A DNA stretch of 39,229 bases, taken from the IMG/VR virus record IMGVR_UViG_3300042517_000534, positions 1 to 39,229 of that record; one strand, written 5' to 3'. The notes below the pieces were generated by a model. The model was not told the origin of the DNA and ran no database searches. It was given only the letters and a program-made list of their open reading frames with translations. This document shows positions 1 to 6,285 of this stretch, piece after piece; positions within the stretch are counted from its first letter, which is position 1, and the number at the start of each line of letters is the position of its first letter. The position numbers and the translations under genes are program-made. The DNA comes from a virus.

Positions 1-127
1 GCCGGAGTAAATATCGGCCAGTTGGGCGACGGCGGTTCAAATTCTAACGGGCTGCTCTATCTGAAGGGCGTCCGTCCCGTAGGCTCCACTGTTGCAAACT
101 TACCCGCCGCTGCCGGAAATACTGGAA
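1..127. repeat. Left copy of exact 127-bp terminal repeat
   Basis: Bases 1-127 are identical to the last 127 bases (39103-39229). An exact repeat of this length at contig ends is what an assembler leaves when a circular or circularly permuted molecule is opened, 127 being a common maximum k-mer. The open reading frame of the fibre gene runs across the junction in phase (39,102 is divisible by 3), which supports joining the ends. It is much less likely to be a biological terminal repeat because it lies within a coding region. Confidence 0.93.
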
Positions 128-246
128 TGATGGCAACCGTAACCGACGCCAACGCAACCACCATCGGCACGACCGTAGCCGGGGGCGGGGCGAATACGGT
201 CTTGGTGTGGAGCAACGGCACCAACTGGCGCATCTACGCGAACTAA
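1..246 (+). CDS. Tail fibre protein, 3' part (gene continues from 37804)
   Basis: This is the C-terminal part of the fibre gene that starts at 37804 and is cut by the contig breakpoint. After removing the 127-bp duplicate the gene is 1,545 bp and encodes 514 residues. The end reads as a Gly/Asn/Thr-rich segment finishing in VWSNGTNWRIYAN and stop TAA at 244-246. A W-x-NGTNWR-type ending is common in phage fibre proteins, where the last strand packs the trimeric tip. Read on its own, this piece has no Shine-Dalgarno sequence and should not be annotated as a separate small gene. Confidence 0.85.
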   Translation, partial: AGVNIGQLGDGGSNSNGLLYLKGVRPVGSTVANLPAAAGNTGMMATVTDANATTIGTTVAGGGANTVLVWSNGTNWRIYAN

Positions 247-336
247 ACATTTTCCGCCGCCGCCATGCGCTCGTGCTGGCGCGGCCAACCGGGGTTAGCC
301 GACCTGATACCATGAAAACGAGGTCGCAACGAGGAC

Positions 337-795
337 ATGGACGTGAAACTGACCATCCAGCGCGGGAGCCTTCCCGCATATGAAGTGACCATCCCGGCGG
401 CGACCGTGGCGGTGGCCGACGCTTACAGCGAAAGCATTGGGCTGGCGAATGTCGAGCACCTGATGCTGACCATGCTGTTGGACAACGTGTTGAAGGCCAT
501 CATTCTTCCCCGCGCTGAGTACACGCCCGAAGTCGCGGCGCACATCGCGGAAATGGAGGCCGAGCTGGCGACGAAGAAACGCGAGCTGGAAATGGCGAAG
601 CTTATGCCGCTGCTCCCGACGCTGAGCATTGACGGAGAGCCTACGTCTTTGCCGCGGATTGCGGCGGCAGAGAAGGCCAAGAAGGAAGCGGCGAAGGCTG
701 CGGCGCTAGAGGCCGCGCAGCAGGCGGCGCAAGAGCCTGTGACGGCTCCGACGCCGGAGCCGACGCCGGAGCCTGAACCGGACGCCAATGCCTAA
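337..795 (+). CDS. Coiled-coil protein of unknown function beside the endolysin
   Basis: This gene encodes 152 residues that I do not recognise as a named family. The first half (about 1-65) looks globular. Residues about 65-100 form a charged helix rich in E, K and A (for example EMEAELATKKRELEMAK), a second Ala/Lys helix follows, and the chain ends in a Pro-Glu tail of PTPEP type. A GAGG element lies only 2 nt before the ATG, so the start is not perfect. The end overlaps the endolysin start by 8 bp. Being the first gene of the lysis block and directly after the fibre gene, it may be a late accessory or virion protein; this is inference from position only. Confidence 0.72.
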   Translation: MDVKLTIQRGSLPAYEVTIPAATVAVADAYSESIGLANVEHLMLTMLLDNVLKAIILPRAEYTPEVAAHIAEMEAELATKKRELEMAKLMPLLPTLSIDGEPTSLPRIAAAEKAKKEAAKAAALEAAQQAAQEPVTAPTPEPTPEPEPDANA

Positions 796-1210
796 CCAGC
801 TGACCCGCGACTTCAGCGACGCCGAGTTTGCCTGCAAGCACTGCGGGCGGCTCGGCGTGCAGTTGCGGCTGGTCGAGGCGCTGCAAGGCCTGCGCGATAA
901 GCTCGGCGTGCCGCTGACGATTACCAGCGGGTACAGATGCGCCCAGCATCCAGTCGAGGCCAAGAAGGTCAAACCGGGGTGGCATACGCAAGGGCTGGCG
1001 GCTGACGTTGCTGGACCAGCACCGTTAACGATTTGGCAGGCGCTGGTCGACTTCCCCGAGTTTGCGGGCGTGGGCGTGGCGATCCATCAGGGGTACGTGC
1101 ATTTGGATATTCGGCCCGGTGTGCCACCCGGGGGACGCGTGGTGTGGGCGTATGACCGGAGCGGTAAAGACGTGAAGTGGAGCGGCAAATGGGCCGAACT
1201 GCCGAAGTAG
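788..1210 (+). CDS. Endolysin, M15-type D-Ala-D-Ala peptidase
   Basis: The 140-residue product resembles phage peptidase M15 (Peptidase_M15_3/VanY-like) enzymes, which cut peptide cross-links of peptidoglycan. Visible hallmarks are SGYRC near residues 47-51, the zinc-ligand block WHTQGLAADV with H66 and D73, and GYVHLDIR with the third ligand H105. The N-terminal FACKHCGR (C17, C20) is also typical of the small phage members of the family. Length is normal for the single-domain form, with no separate cell-wall binding domain. It has no signal peptide, so it should depend on the holin encoded at 2194-2613. The ATG sits inside the end of the previous gene (TAA at 793-795), which suggests coupled translation. 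Confidence 0.88.
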   Translation: MPNQLTRDFSDAEFACKHCGRLGVQLRLVEALQGLRDKLGVPLTITSGYRCAQHPVEAKKVKPGWHTQGLAADVAGPAPLTIWQALVDFPEFAGVGVAIHQGYVHLDIRPGVPPGGRVVWAYDRSGKDVKWSGKWAELPK

Positions 1211-1881
1211 TCCGCGAGGCCGTCATTGTCGTGCTGCTGGGCGCGCTTGCGTGGCTGACGGCCGAGACTGTGCTGGCTGTGCGCGACGCGCGGCGGGTCA
1301 TTAACGAAGTGCCGGATGTGGTCGACGCGGCGCTGGCCCGCGAGGCTGAGGCCACCCGCGCTGAGCTATCAGACCAGAGCGCACTTTGGCGGCGGCTGGT
1401 CGCGTCTGAGAGTGGCCGGGCGCGTGCGGCGGCTGTGGCCGAGAGCGCGGCTTGGCGGGTGGCGACTGAGACGCAGTTGGCCGGCGCAAGGCTTGACCTG
1501 CGCGAGGCCATTGACCGACAGGGCGCGGCGGTGCTGGCGACGGTGCGCCCGGCGACAGAAGCGGCCACGGCGGCCCTGGACGAGTACCGGATGGTGCCGC
1601 GCATCATCGGCGCACGGCTGGACCCGTGGACGGATTGCCGGGGCAACGGTGCGTGCTGGCAGGCGCAGACAACGGCGCTGCTGGGGGCGTCGCGGGTGAC
1701 CGCGGGCGAGGCGTCGAAGGCGGCGCGGTCTATCAATGCGGCGGTGCCGTCGATTGTGGCGTCGGTGGATACGACCACGGCAAATGTTGCCCGGCTGACG
1801 AAGCCGGATTCCATGCGGATGCGGATACTTAAACTCGTGGCTCCGATTGCCGGAGGGGCCATATTCGGAGCGATTCGATGA
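1189..1881 (+). CDS. Membrane-anchored coiled-coil protein in lysis cassette
   Basis: The ATG at 1189 has GGAG six bases upstream and gives 230 residues; a GTG at 1177 in the same frame would add four residues but has a poorer site. The protein has an N-terminal membrane segment (about residues 8-28, VIVVLLGALAWLTAETVL), a long Ala/Arg/Glu helical region (about 35-130), a CRGNGACW segment with two cysteines near 150, and a short hydrophobic C-terminus (LVAPIAGGAIFGAI). Position between endolysin and holin and the anchor-plus-coil layout suggest a role in lysis or the envelope, possibly spanin-like, but there is no lipobox and no homology I can name. Confidence 0.72.
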   Translation: MGRTAEVVREAVIVVLLGALAWLTAETVLAVRDARRVINEVPDVVDAALAREAEATRAELSDQSALWRRLVASESGRARAAAVAESAAWRVATETQLAGARLDLREAIDRQGAAVLATVRPATEAATAALDEYRMVPRIIGARLDPWTDCRGNGACWQAQTTALLGASRVTAGEASKAARSINAAVPSIVASVDTTTANVARLTKPDSMRMRILKLVAPIAGGAIFGAIR

Positions 1882-2207
1882 ACTGGTTAATGAAAATTGG
1901 ATCATGGTTTGGCGGTCGTCAAATGCGCGACGCCGTAGCACTGGCCGAGCAGGCGCTGCCGATTGTGCGACTCGTGGCGACGCTGACGCCGACGCGGGCC
2001 GACGACGAGATACTACGAGCCGCGCAGGAGTTGGGCGTGCCGATTGCGAAGCAATGGTTGGCGCTGGAGCCGTCCGAGCGCGGCCGGGCTCTTCTGCAGA
2101 TTGCATCCAGTGCGCTGAAAGCGCGCGTACCCAGCGCGGCTGGTCGTGTCATCGACCTAGCCGTTCAACTCGCCGTCGTGCGGATGCGGGACGATGCGGG
2201 ACGATAG
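1878..2207 (+). CDS. Small protein of the lysis cassette, unknown function
   Basis: The gene encodes 109 residues and starts in an ATGA overlap with the previous stop. The N-terminus (MNWLMKIGSWFGGR) looks like an amphipathic helix; the rest is helical and Ala/Arg rich with two evenly hydrophobic helices (QALPIVRLVATL, VIDLAVQLAVV). No domain is recognised. It lies directly upstream of and overlapping the holin frame, so it is probably co-translated with it. It may be membrane associated; that is inferred from amphipathicity only. Confidence 0.7.
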   Translation: MNWLMKIGSWFGGRQMRDAVALAEQALPIVRLVATLTPTRADDEILRAAQELGVPIAKQWLALEPSERGRALLQIASSALKARVPSAAGRVIDLAVQLAVVRMRDDAGR

Positions 2208-2613
2208 GACGATGATGGAAGCCCCGGCGTCGGTGGCGGCGGTGAAAACGTTTTGGCCGGTGGCTGTGGCCATGGCGTACTGGGGCGCGCTGCCGCCCAC
2301 GGTGCATACGCTCGTGCTACTGGCCGTCGTCGACTACGCCAGCGGCACGATGGTGGCGTGCAGCGGCGGGCAGCTGAATAGTGCCGCCTCATTCCGGGGC
2401 GTCGCAAAAAAGACCATGATGTTTCTGCTCACGGGCGCGTGCGGCGCGATCCAGCCGCACTTTGGTATCGACGCCGACCTGGCCGCTGGGGTGGCCGGGT
2501 TTTTTTGCGCCACGGAATTAATAAGCATCACCGAGAACGCGGGCAAGTTGGGCGTGCCATTGCCGGGCGTGCTGGTGCGGTTCCTGGCACGACTCCGCGA
2601 GCAGATGGACTGA
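2194..2613 (+). CDS. Holin (phage holin family 4 / HOL type)
   Basis: The longest frame gives 139 residues. Hydrophobic segments lie near residues 22-48, 67-85 and 94-112. The motifs VDYASGT and SITENAGKLGVPLPG match the toxin-secretion/phage-lysis holin family (Phage_holin_4), in which D-Y-x-S-G and E-x-x-S-I-x-E-N are conserved. It would make membrane lesions that release the endolysin. Alternative starts exist: ATG 2194, and the tandem ATG 2212/2215, the last of which has AGGA five bases upstream and is probably the main start. A longer form with a charged MRDDRT extension could act as an antiholin, as in dual-start holins, but this is speculative. Confidence 0.85.
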   Translation: MRDDRTMMEAPASVAAVKTFWPVAVAMAYWGALPPTVHTLVLLAVVDYASGTMVACSGGQLNSAASFRGVAKKTMMFLLTGACGAIQPHFGIDADLAAGVAGFFCATELISITENAGKLGVPLPGVLVRFLARLREQMD

Positions 2614-2654
2614 GGTACACTAGAGGCGTACATCCTCCTAGTCTCCTGTTTCCA

Positions 2655-2683
2655 GCCCGCCGTCTCCTCCGGCGGGCTTTTTT
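2655..2683 (+). terminator. Intrinsic terminator of the late/lysis operon
   Basis: GCCCGCC (2655-2661) pairs perfectly with GGCGGGC (2671-2677) around a 9-nt loop and is followed by six T residues (2678-2683). This is a textbook rho-independent terminator and lies 42 bp after the holin stop, marking the end of the structural-lysis transcription unit. Confidence 0.93.
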
Positions 2684-2705
2684 CGTGCTCCATTAAAATT
2701 GCATA

Positions 2706-2726
2706 ATGTAGTCGATTTGACTACAT
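2706..2726. promoter_or_regulatory. Perfect 8-bp dyad, probable operator of the RHH gene
   Basis: ATGTAGTC (2706-2713) and GACTACAT (2719-2726) form a perfect inverted repeat with a 5-bp spacer in an A+T-rich gap 20 bp before the ribbon-helix-helix gene. A CATAAT hexamer (2702-2707) and TTGACT (2717-2722) overlap it, so a protein bound here would cover a promoter. RHH proteins of the Arc/CopG type bind paired short half-sites and often autorepress, so self-regulation is the simplest reading. Confidence 0.65.
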
Positions 2727-2734
2727 CTCTGTGA

Positions 2735-2740
2735 TAGTCT
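2735..2740 (+). promoter_or_regulatory. Candidate leaderless -10 element (TAGTCT) for RHH gene
   Basis: TAGTCT ends six bases before ATG 2747, and no Shine-Dalgarno sequence is present. An overlapping TGTGATAGT resembles an extended -10. Either would place transcription start at or very near the ATG. See the finding on leaderless-type starts. Confidence 0.35.
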
Positions 2741-2746
2741 TTGGTC

Positions 2747-2887
2747 ATGGCAGCACAACAACCAACCAGCGTTCGGCTCACTCCGGCGCAAACCAAGCGC
2801 CTGCAAGCGCTGGCGGTCCGCCGAGGCGTGTCGGTCGGCGTATTGATCCGCCTAGCCGTGCACGACTATCTGGAGTCGCACGCATGA
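2747..2887 (+). CDS. Small ribbon-helix-helix (CopG/Arc-type) DNA-binding protein
   Basis: This 46-residue frame reads as a ribbon-helix-helix domain: a beta strand (PTSVRLTP, residues 6-13), helix one (AQTKRLQALAVRRG) and helix two after the turn at GVSVGVLIRLAVHDYLES. The alternation of V8, R10 and L11 in the strand and the G-V-S turn are typical of CopG-like transcriptional regulators. No ribosome binding site is visible. It leads a three-gene operon, overlapping the next gene in ATGA, and has a perfect dyad 20 bp upstream, which suggests that it represses its own operon. It is the only transcription-factor-like protein I recognise in the genome. Confidence 0.75.
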   Translation: MAAQQPTSVRLTPAQTKRLQALAVRRGVSVGVLIRLAVHDYLESHA

Positions 2888-3069
2888 TCCGCGCCGCGTT
2901 TGCCGCGGTCGGCGCTATTGCCATTTGGGCTGGCGTCGTCATGGCCGATGTGGGGTGGGTGTCGACCCACTTGCCGTTGGCGGATCGTGTCGCCATCGGC
3001 GTGGGCGCGGTCGGCGGGGCGCTGGTTGGGTTAGAGCTGCTGTTAGAAGCGTGGAGGGAAAGGTCATGA
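2884..3069 (+). CDS. Small two-span membrane protein
   Basis: The ATG in the ATGA overlap with the RHH gene gives 61 residues. Two hydrophobic segments are clear: about residues 4-21 (AAFAAVGAIAIWAGVVMA) and about 32-52 (RVAIGVGAVGGALVGLELLL), separated by a short loop. A longer in-frame reading from upstream would run across the RHH gene and its promoter in the wrong frame, so I reject it. Function is unknown; it could be a superinfection-exclusion or holin-like membrane protein, inferred from size and topology only. Confidence 0.65.
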   Translation: MIRAAFAAVGAIAIWAGVVMADVGWVSTHLPLADRVAIGVGAVGGALVGLELLLEAWRERS

Positions 3070-3284
3070 ATTGGGAGAAAGAGCTTGAACGGCGCGCCGA
3101 TTTGGCGCAAGAGGCCGAGCGGGCCGAGGCGCAAGCCGAGCGCGAAGACCGCATCACGGCAGCGACGCTGCGGCGGGTGTTTCTGGAGATCGAGCGCAAG
3201 CGCCACGCGCGGCAGCTTGCGGCGCTGTGGTTTGTGTTGGGCCTGAGCTTGGCGGCGAATGCGCTGCTGTGGTGGGGGCGATAG
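3066..3284 (+). CDS. Small coiled-coil, tail-anchored membrane protein
   Basis: ATG 3066 lies in an ATGA overlap and has a strong GGAGGGAAAGG site upstream, giving 72 residues. The first 50 residues are a highly charged helix (repeated E/R/A, for example RAEAQAERED), followed by a C-terminal hydrophobic segment (AALWFVLGLSLAANALLWW) and GR. The topology is a cytoplasmic coil with a C-terminal anchor. It probably works with the two-span protein encoded just upstream; no homology is recognised. Confidence 0.68.
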   Translation: MNWEKELERRADLAQEAERAEAQAEREDRITAATLRRVFLEIERKRHARQLAALWFVLGLSLAANALLWWGR

Positions 3285-3289
3285 GGTTG

Positions 3290-3463
3290 GGCTCGGCGCG
3301 GCTCGGCAGGGCGAGGCGTGGCGAGGCAAGGCAAGGTTTGGGCAGTACGGGCTCCGGCCCGTTGCGGGCATACGGTGCCTGGAACGGACCGGAGACGGTC
3401 CATGGCAAGGCGAGGCAGGTCATGGCTTGGCAAGGCCGGGCTCGGCAAGGCGGGGCAGGGCAG
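3290..3463. repeat. Two phased arrays of GGCNN pentamers
   Basis: From 3290 the sequence runs in perfect 5-bp phase as GGCTC GGCGC GGCTC GGCAG and on for 10 units to about 3339, and again from 3404 to 3463 for 12 units (GGCAA GGCGA GGCAG, then on). Nearly every unit begins GGC; only the last two bases vary. The 64 bp between the arrays are not phased. The several open frames across this stretch reflect the repeat and lack proper starts. It lies in the leader between the RHH operon and the recombination gene. Confidence 0.85.
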
Positions 3464-3471
3464 GGGCAGTA

Positions 3472-3491
3472 ACCAAGCGCTTGCGCTTGGT
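3472..3491. repeat. Perfect 9-bp inverted repeat
   Basis: ACCAAGCGC (3472-3480) and GCGCTTGGT (3483-3491) are exact reverse complements separated by TT, giving a 20-bp near-continuous palindrome directly after the second pentamer array. It has no T-tract. A dimeric regulator or a structured RNA could use it; there is no direct evidence for either. Confidence 0.7.
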
Positions 3492-3631
3492 GGTCGGCTA
3501 CACCAAAGGAGCGATCCGGAGGCGCGGCGTGGAAACCGTGGACCCGGCCGACCACCTGGCGCAAGCCAGCCGTCCGTTGGACGGTATATCAAGTAAGGAG
3601 AAATTGGTAAAGAAAGCGAACGGTTAACAGC

Positions 3632-3666
3632 GCCCCACGGCATCCCGACACTACCAGCCGTGGGGC
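3632..3666 (+). promoter_or_regulatory. Hairpin in the bet mRNA leader
   Basis: GCCCCACGG (3632-3640) pairs perfectly with CCGTGGGGC (3658-3666) around a 17-nt loop, ending 14 nt before the AGGAG of bet. It is followed by AACCTTTAACT, not by a U-run, so it is a poor terminator and may instead protect the 5' end or affect translation. Confidence 0.6.
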
Positions 3667-3690
3667 AACCTTTAACTCACAGGAGACGAT

Positions 3691-4503
3691 ATGGAACTGA
3701 CATTAAGGGGACAGGCGACGCCCCAAACAGTCGCTACAAAAGAACAGATGGACCTGCTGCGGCAGACCATCGCAGCGGGTACGAACGACGTCGAATTTGC
3801 GTTGTTTTTGGAGCTTTGCCGGGCGAAACGACTGGACCCGTTCGCCAAGCACATTCAGGTGGTGAAGCGATGGGACTTCGACAAACAGGCGATGGGCCTG
3901 ACGTTCCAGACTGGGATCGACGGCTTTAGATTGGTCGCCGAGCGCACCGGGCAGTATCGCGGCCAAGACGGCCCGTACTGGTGCGGTGACGATGCGGTAT
4001 GGGTTGATGTGTGGACGCGGCCGGAGCCGCCCACAGCGGCCAAGGTGGGCGTGTTCCGCGTGGGATTCGAGCGGCCTATTTATGGCGTGGCTCACTACGC
4101 CGAATACGTCCAGGTCAAGAAAGACGGCAAGGCCAACTCGATGTGGGCCAAAATGGCGTGCAATCAATTGGCGAAATGCGCGGAGGCTTTGGCTATTCGC
4201 AAAGCGTTCCCGGAGGATCTGGCCGGCCTGTACGCGCCGGAAGAGATGCGGCAGGCCAGCGAACCCGCGCCGGTCGTTGCGGCGCCTGCTGAGGCCGTTG
4301 TTGTGCAGGCGGAGGTTGTCGAGCGGCCTTGGCGCAGCAAGAAGGAGATGGTGGGCATGTTCGACGAAGTTGCCAAGCGAATTGACCGCGCCGATTATTT
4401 GGCAACGCTGAGCATGTTCGGCGTCCAGGACGCAACGGCCTTTACTGATCCGGGCGTGGCGCATCAGTGCTACACGGCGCTGCTGGAGGTGGCCGGTGCC
4501 TAA
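3691..4503 (+). CDS. Bet/RecT-family single-strand annealing recombinase
   Basis: The 270-residue product matches the phage Bet (RecT-like) annealase family, which coats single-stranded DNA and anneals complementary strands in recombination. Conserved stretches visible are LCRAKRLDPFAKHI (about 47-60), VKRWD, FQTGIDGFRLVAERTG (about 71-86), AKVGVFRVGFERPIYGVAHYAEY and the C-terminal core block KCAEALAIRKAFPEDLAGLY. After about residue 190 the chain becomes an Ala/Val/Pro-rich linker and a variable C-terminal domain. AGGAG lies five bases before the ATG. It starts the long early operon, and the next gene begins inside its last codons. No partner exonuclease is recognised next to it. Confidence 0.93.
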   Translation: MELTLRGQATPQTVATKEQMDLLRQTIAAGTNDVEFALFLELCRAKRLDPFAKHIQVVKRWDFDKQAMGLTFQTGIDGFRLVAERTGQYRGQDGPYWCGDDAVWVDVWTRPEPPTAAKVGVFRVGFERPIYGVAHYAEYVQVKKDGKANSMWAKMACNQLAKCAEALAIRKAFPEDLAGLYAPEEMRQASEPAPVVAAPAEAVVVQAEVVERPWRSKKEMVGMFDEVAKRIDRADYLATLSMFGVQDATAFTDPGVAHQCYTALLEVAGA

Positions 4504-5089
4504 CTTGTATCAGATCGAGTCGGACCTGATGGCGCTGGTTGAAAGCGCCGAGACGGTCACCGAGCTGCAGCGCGAGGCGTATGCGTTGGAGTTGCGGGCG
4601 GCGCTGGCCAACAGCATCGCCAAGCGGCAGCGCGTGGGCGAGTTCTTGGCGCACTGCGAGGCGCAGGAAGAGGCCTGTAGCGCGGAGATCGACCGGCTCA
4701 CGGCGCTACGGCATCGGTACGCCAAGGCCCGCGAGCGCGTGCAGGGCATGGTCGTCTCCATCATCCTTGAGCGCGGCCAGGACGAGCGGGGCAAGTGGCC
4801 GGTACTAGAGGGGCAAACGGTGACGCTGGGCATTGCGTCTACGCCGCCAGCGGTGCGAATCGAGGGGGGCGCGGAGATACCGGCGGCGTTGCAGACCGTG
4901 ACCGTCAAAATGCCAGGCGACAACTGGGACCGCATCGTTGAATCGCTGCCGGATGAAGTGCTGGGCTTTGCCGGTGACGTGTCAGAGACGCGGACTCCGG
5001 ACAAGACGGCAATCAAGGCCGCCCTAAAGGCGGGCGCGGAGATACCGGGCGTCTCGTTGAGCGGCGGTTATAGGATGGTGCGGAAATGA
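4496..5089 (+). CDS. Siphovirus Gp157-like protein
   Basis: GTG 4496 overlaps the bet stop and has GGAGGT upstream; the product is 197 residues. The first 90 residues are a long charged helix (LQREAYALELRAALANSI and on), followed by a small beta region (VTLGIASTPPAVRI) with an IPAAL segment, and the C-terminus DKTAIKAALKAGAEIPGVSL. This layout and especially the last block are hallmarks of the Sipho_Gp157 family (PF05565), found beside recombination genes in many siphoviruses. The family has been linked to phage resistance in Streptococcus thermophilus when expressed in the host; its role in infection is not established. Confidence 0.85.
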   Translation: MPNLYQIESDLMALVESAETVTELQREAYALELRAALANSIAKRQRVGEFLAHCEAQEEACSAEIDRLTALRHRYAKARERVQGMVVSIILERGQDERGKWPVLEGQTVTLGIASTPPAVRIEGGAEIPAALQTVTVKMPGDNWDRIVESLPDEVLGFAGDVSETRTPDKTAIKAALKAGAEIPGVSLSGGYRMVRK

Positions 5090-5349
5090 GCGTCGACTAT
5101 CTGGCGAAGGCACTCGCAGCGGTGCACGACAAAGACATCGTGCTCGACGCCGTCGACGAGCAGGCGGCGAACGCGCTGCTGGCGCAGGCATACACCTGGG
5201 AAATCGCCGGGAATGATCCGGCTATGAGCGGATCGCCGCAAACACAGGCAATGGCGGCGCAAATGAAGATTGTCGCGGCGTCGCTGCGAGCGGCGGCGAA
5301 TGCGCGCCGGGAAGGCATCGAGCGCCGAGCGGCGAAGGGGGACCGATGA
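5086..5349 (+). CDS. Small helical protein of the recombination operon
   Basis: This gene encodes 87 residues, starts in an ATGA overlap with the Gp157-like gene and ends in an ATGA overlap with the resolvase gene. It is mostly helical and Ala rich (HDKDIVLDAVDEQAANALLAQ, then QMKIVAASLRAAANARREG). No catalytic motif or family is recognised. Its tight coupling on both sides suggests that it is needed in step with the recombination proteins. Confidence 0.72.
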   Translation: MSVDYLAKALAAVHDKDIVLDAVDEQAANALLAQAYTWEIAGNDPAMSGSPQTQAMAAQMKIVAASLRAAANARREGIERRAAKGDR

Positions 5350-5867
5350 TCGTTTTGGGGTTAGATTTGTCGCTGACTGGCACGGGCATGTGCGTGGTCC
5401 AAAGCAACGCGGGGGACGGAAAAGGCCTGCTGGCGACGATAAACACTACGGCGAAGACGCGCACGGAGGATCGGCTGATTACGATTCGGCACACGATCGC
5501 GCAGGCATCGAGCGGCGTTGACGCGGCCATCATCGAAGGCTTGTCCTACGGCAGCGTAGGCGGGGCACAGGCCGAGCGGTCGGCACTGCATTGGATGGTG
5601 CGGGTGGACCTGTACCAGCTGGGCGTGCCGTATGTCGTCGTCACGCCGATGTCGCTGAAGAAGTTTGTTTGCGGCACGGCGAAGGCGGAGAAGTCCATGA
5701 TGATCCGCGAGGTCTATCGCCGGTGGAATGTGGTGGCTGCCAACGACAACGAGGCCGACGCGGCGGCGTTGGCGCATCTAGGGCTGGTCTATTACGGCCA
5801 GGCCGAGCACCAGACCGTCGCGCAACAAGAAGTGGTGTTCAAACTAAAAAAGGAGCAAGCGAGATGA
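5346..5867 (+). CDS. RuvC-like Holliday junction resolvase
   Basis: The 173-residue protein has an RNase H-like RuvC fold signature. The N-terminal strand IVLGLDLSLTGTG carries acidic D7; AAIIEGLSYGS carries E64; and the C-terminal helix AANDNEADAAALAHLG carries D134 and D138. These four acids match the RuvC D-E-D-D active site that holds two metal ions to cut four-way junctions. Length is normal for RuvC. It would resolve branched DNA made by Bet-mediated annealing or replication before packaging. The gene overlaps both neighbours by 4 bp. Confidence 0.88.
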   Translation: MIVLGLDLSLTGTGMCVVQSNAGDGKGLLATINTTAKTRTEDRLITIRHTIAQASSGVDAAIIEGLSYGSVGGAQAERSALHWMVRVDLYQLGVPYVVVTPMSLKKFVCGTAKAEKSMMIREVYRRWNVVAANDNEADAAALAHLGLVYYGQAEHQTVAQQEVVFKLKKEQAR

Positions 5868-6067
5868 TCGAATATGTTTTTCCGGGCCTTGCGCTGGTTG
5901 CGCTGGCCGTGGTGGGTTACGCGGGGCTGCTGCTGCGCGAGCATGGCATGGTGCACCTTTGCTTTGTGCTGTCTGCGTGGTTCCGCGCGTTGGGCGAGGC
6001 CGAGGAGCATCGCCAGCGGCGGTTTGCCTACCACCGGCCCGAGCGCGGCGAGGGGGTGGCGCGGTGA
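5864..6067 (+). CDS. Small single-span membrane protein
   Basis: ATG 5864 overlaps the resolvase stop in ATGA and has AGGAG upstream, giving 67 residues. A membrane segment covers about residues 5-25 (VFPGLALVALAVVGYAGLLL), a second weakly hydrophobic stretch follows (MVHLCFVLSAWF), and the C-terminus is charged (RQRRFAYHRPERGEG). Unknown function. A longer upstream in-frame reading would lie over the resolvase gene and is not supported. Confidence 0.65.
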   Translation: MIEYVFPGLALVALAVVGYAGLLLREHGMVHLCFVLSAWFRALGEAEEHRQRRFAYHRPERGEGVAR

Positions 6068-6285
6068 AGGTAACAATTGACAAGGACCGTCCGGTCCCGT
6101 CCCAGCGTGCTCCGAGGGGATATTGGAACGAAGTGGCGGCGGCAATGGAAATAGGTGATAGCGTGCTGATTCCGACTGGGAGTAAGAATTGGCAGACGGC
6201 GCTAGCATCTTCCTTGCGGAGGCTTGGCGCTGGCGTCGCACAGCGGCAGGAAAACGGCGGCATCCGCGTGTGGAGGACCAAATGA
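6064..6285 (+). CDS. Small conserved-type phage protein (IGDS motif)
   Basis: GTG 6064 (GTGA overlap) after a GAGGGGG stretch gives 73 residues. The order is a short beta start (VKVTIDKDRPVP), then EIGDSVLIPTG, a helix (WQTALASSLRRLG) and a final strand (GIRVWRTK). This pattern resembles a widespread family of small phage early proteins with a G-D-S-F/V-x-x-P core and a C-terminal RVWR strand; the family has no known function. It overlaps both neighbours. Confidence 0.7.
   Translation: MKVTIDKDRPVPSQRAPRGYWNEVAAAMEIGDSVLIPTGSKNWQTALASSLRRLGAGVAQRQENGGIRVWRTK

Larger units (their letters stand above)
3285..3690 (+). other. Non-coding leader region before the bet gene
   Basis: This 406-bp gap holds the pentamer arrays, a 9-bp perfect palindrome (3472-3491), a 9-bp-stem hairpin (3632-3666) and the bet ribosome binding site. 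A reading frame covering about 3490-3627 (ending KEKLVKKANG) could be a 45-residue peptide from GTG 3490, but no Shine-Dalgarno sequence precedes it, so I do not call it a gene. No clear promoter stands out, although one is expected for the recombination operon. Confidence 0.6.

Noticed and set aside
2731-2883. Upstream extension of the two-span membrane protein from GTG 2731
   Set aside because: It would run over the RHH gene in another frame, giving an Arg/Pro/Gly-rich segment without pattern; ATG 2884 sits in a normal ATGA overlap.
3227-3627. Overlapping + and - strand frames across the pentamer arrays
   Set aside because: They translate the GGCNN repeat into low-complexity ARQGK-like sequence in every frame and lack proper starts.
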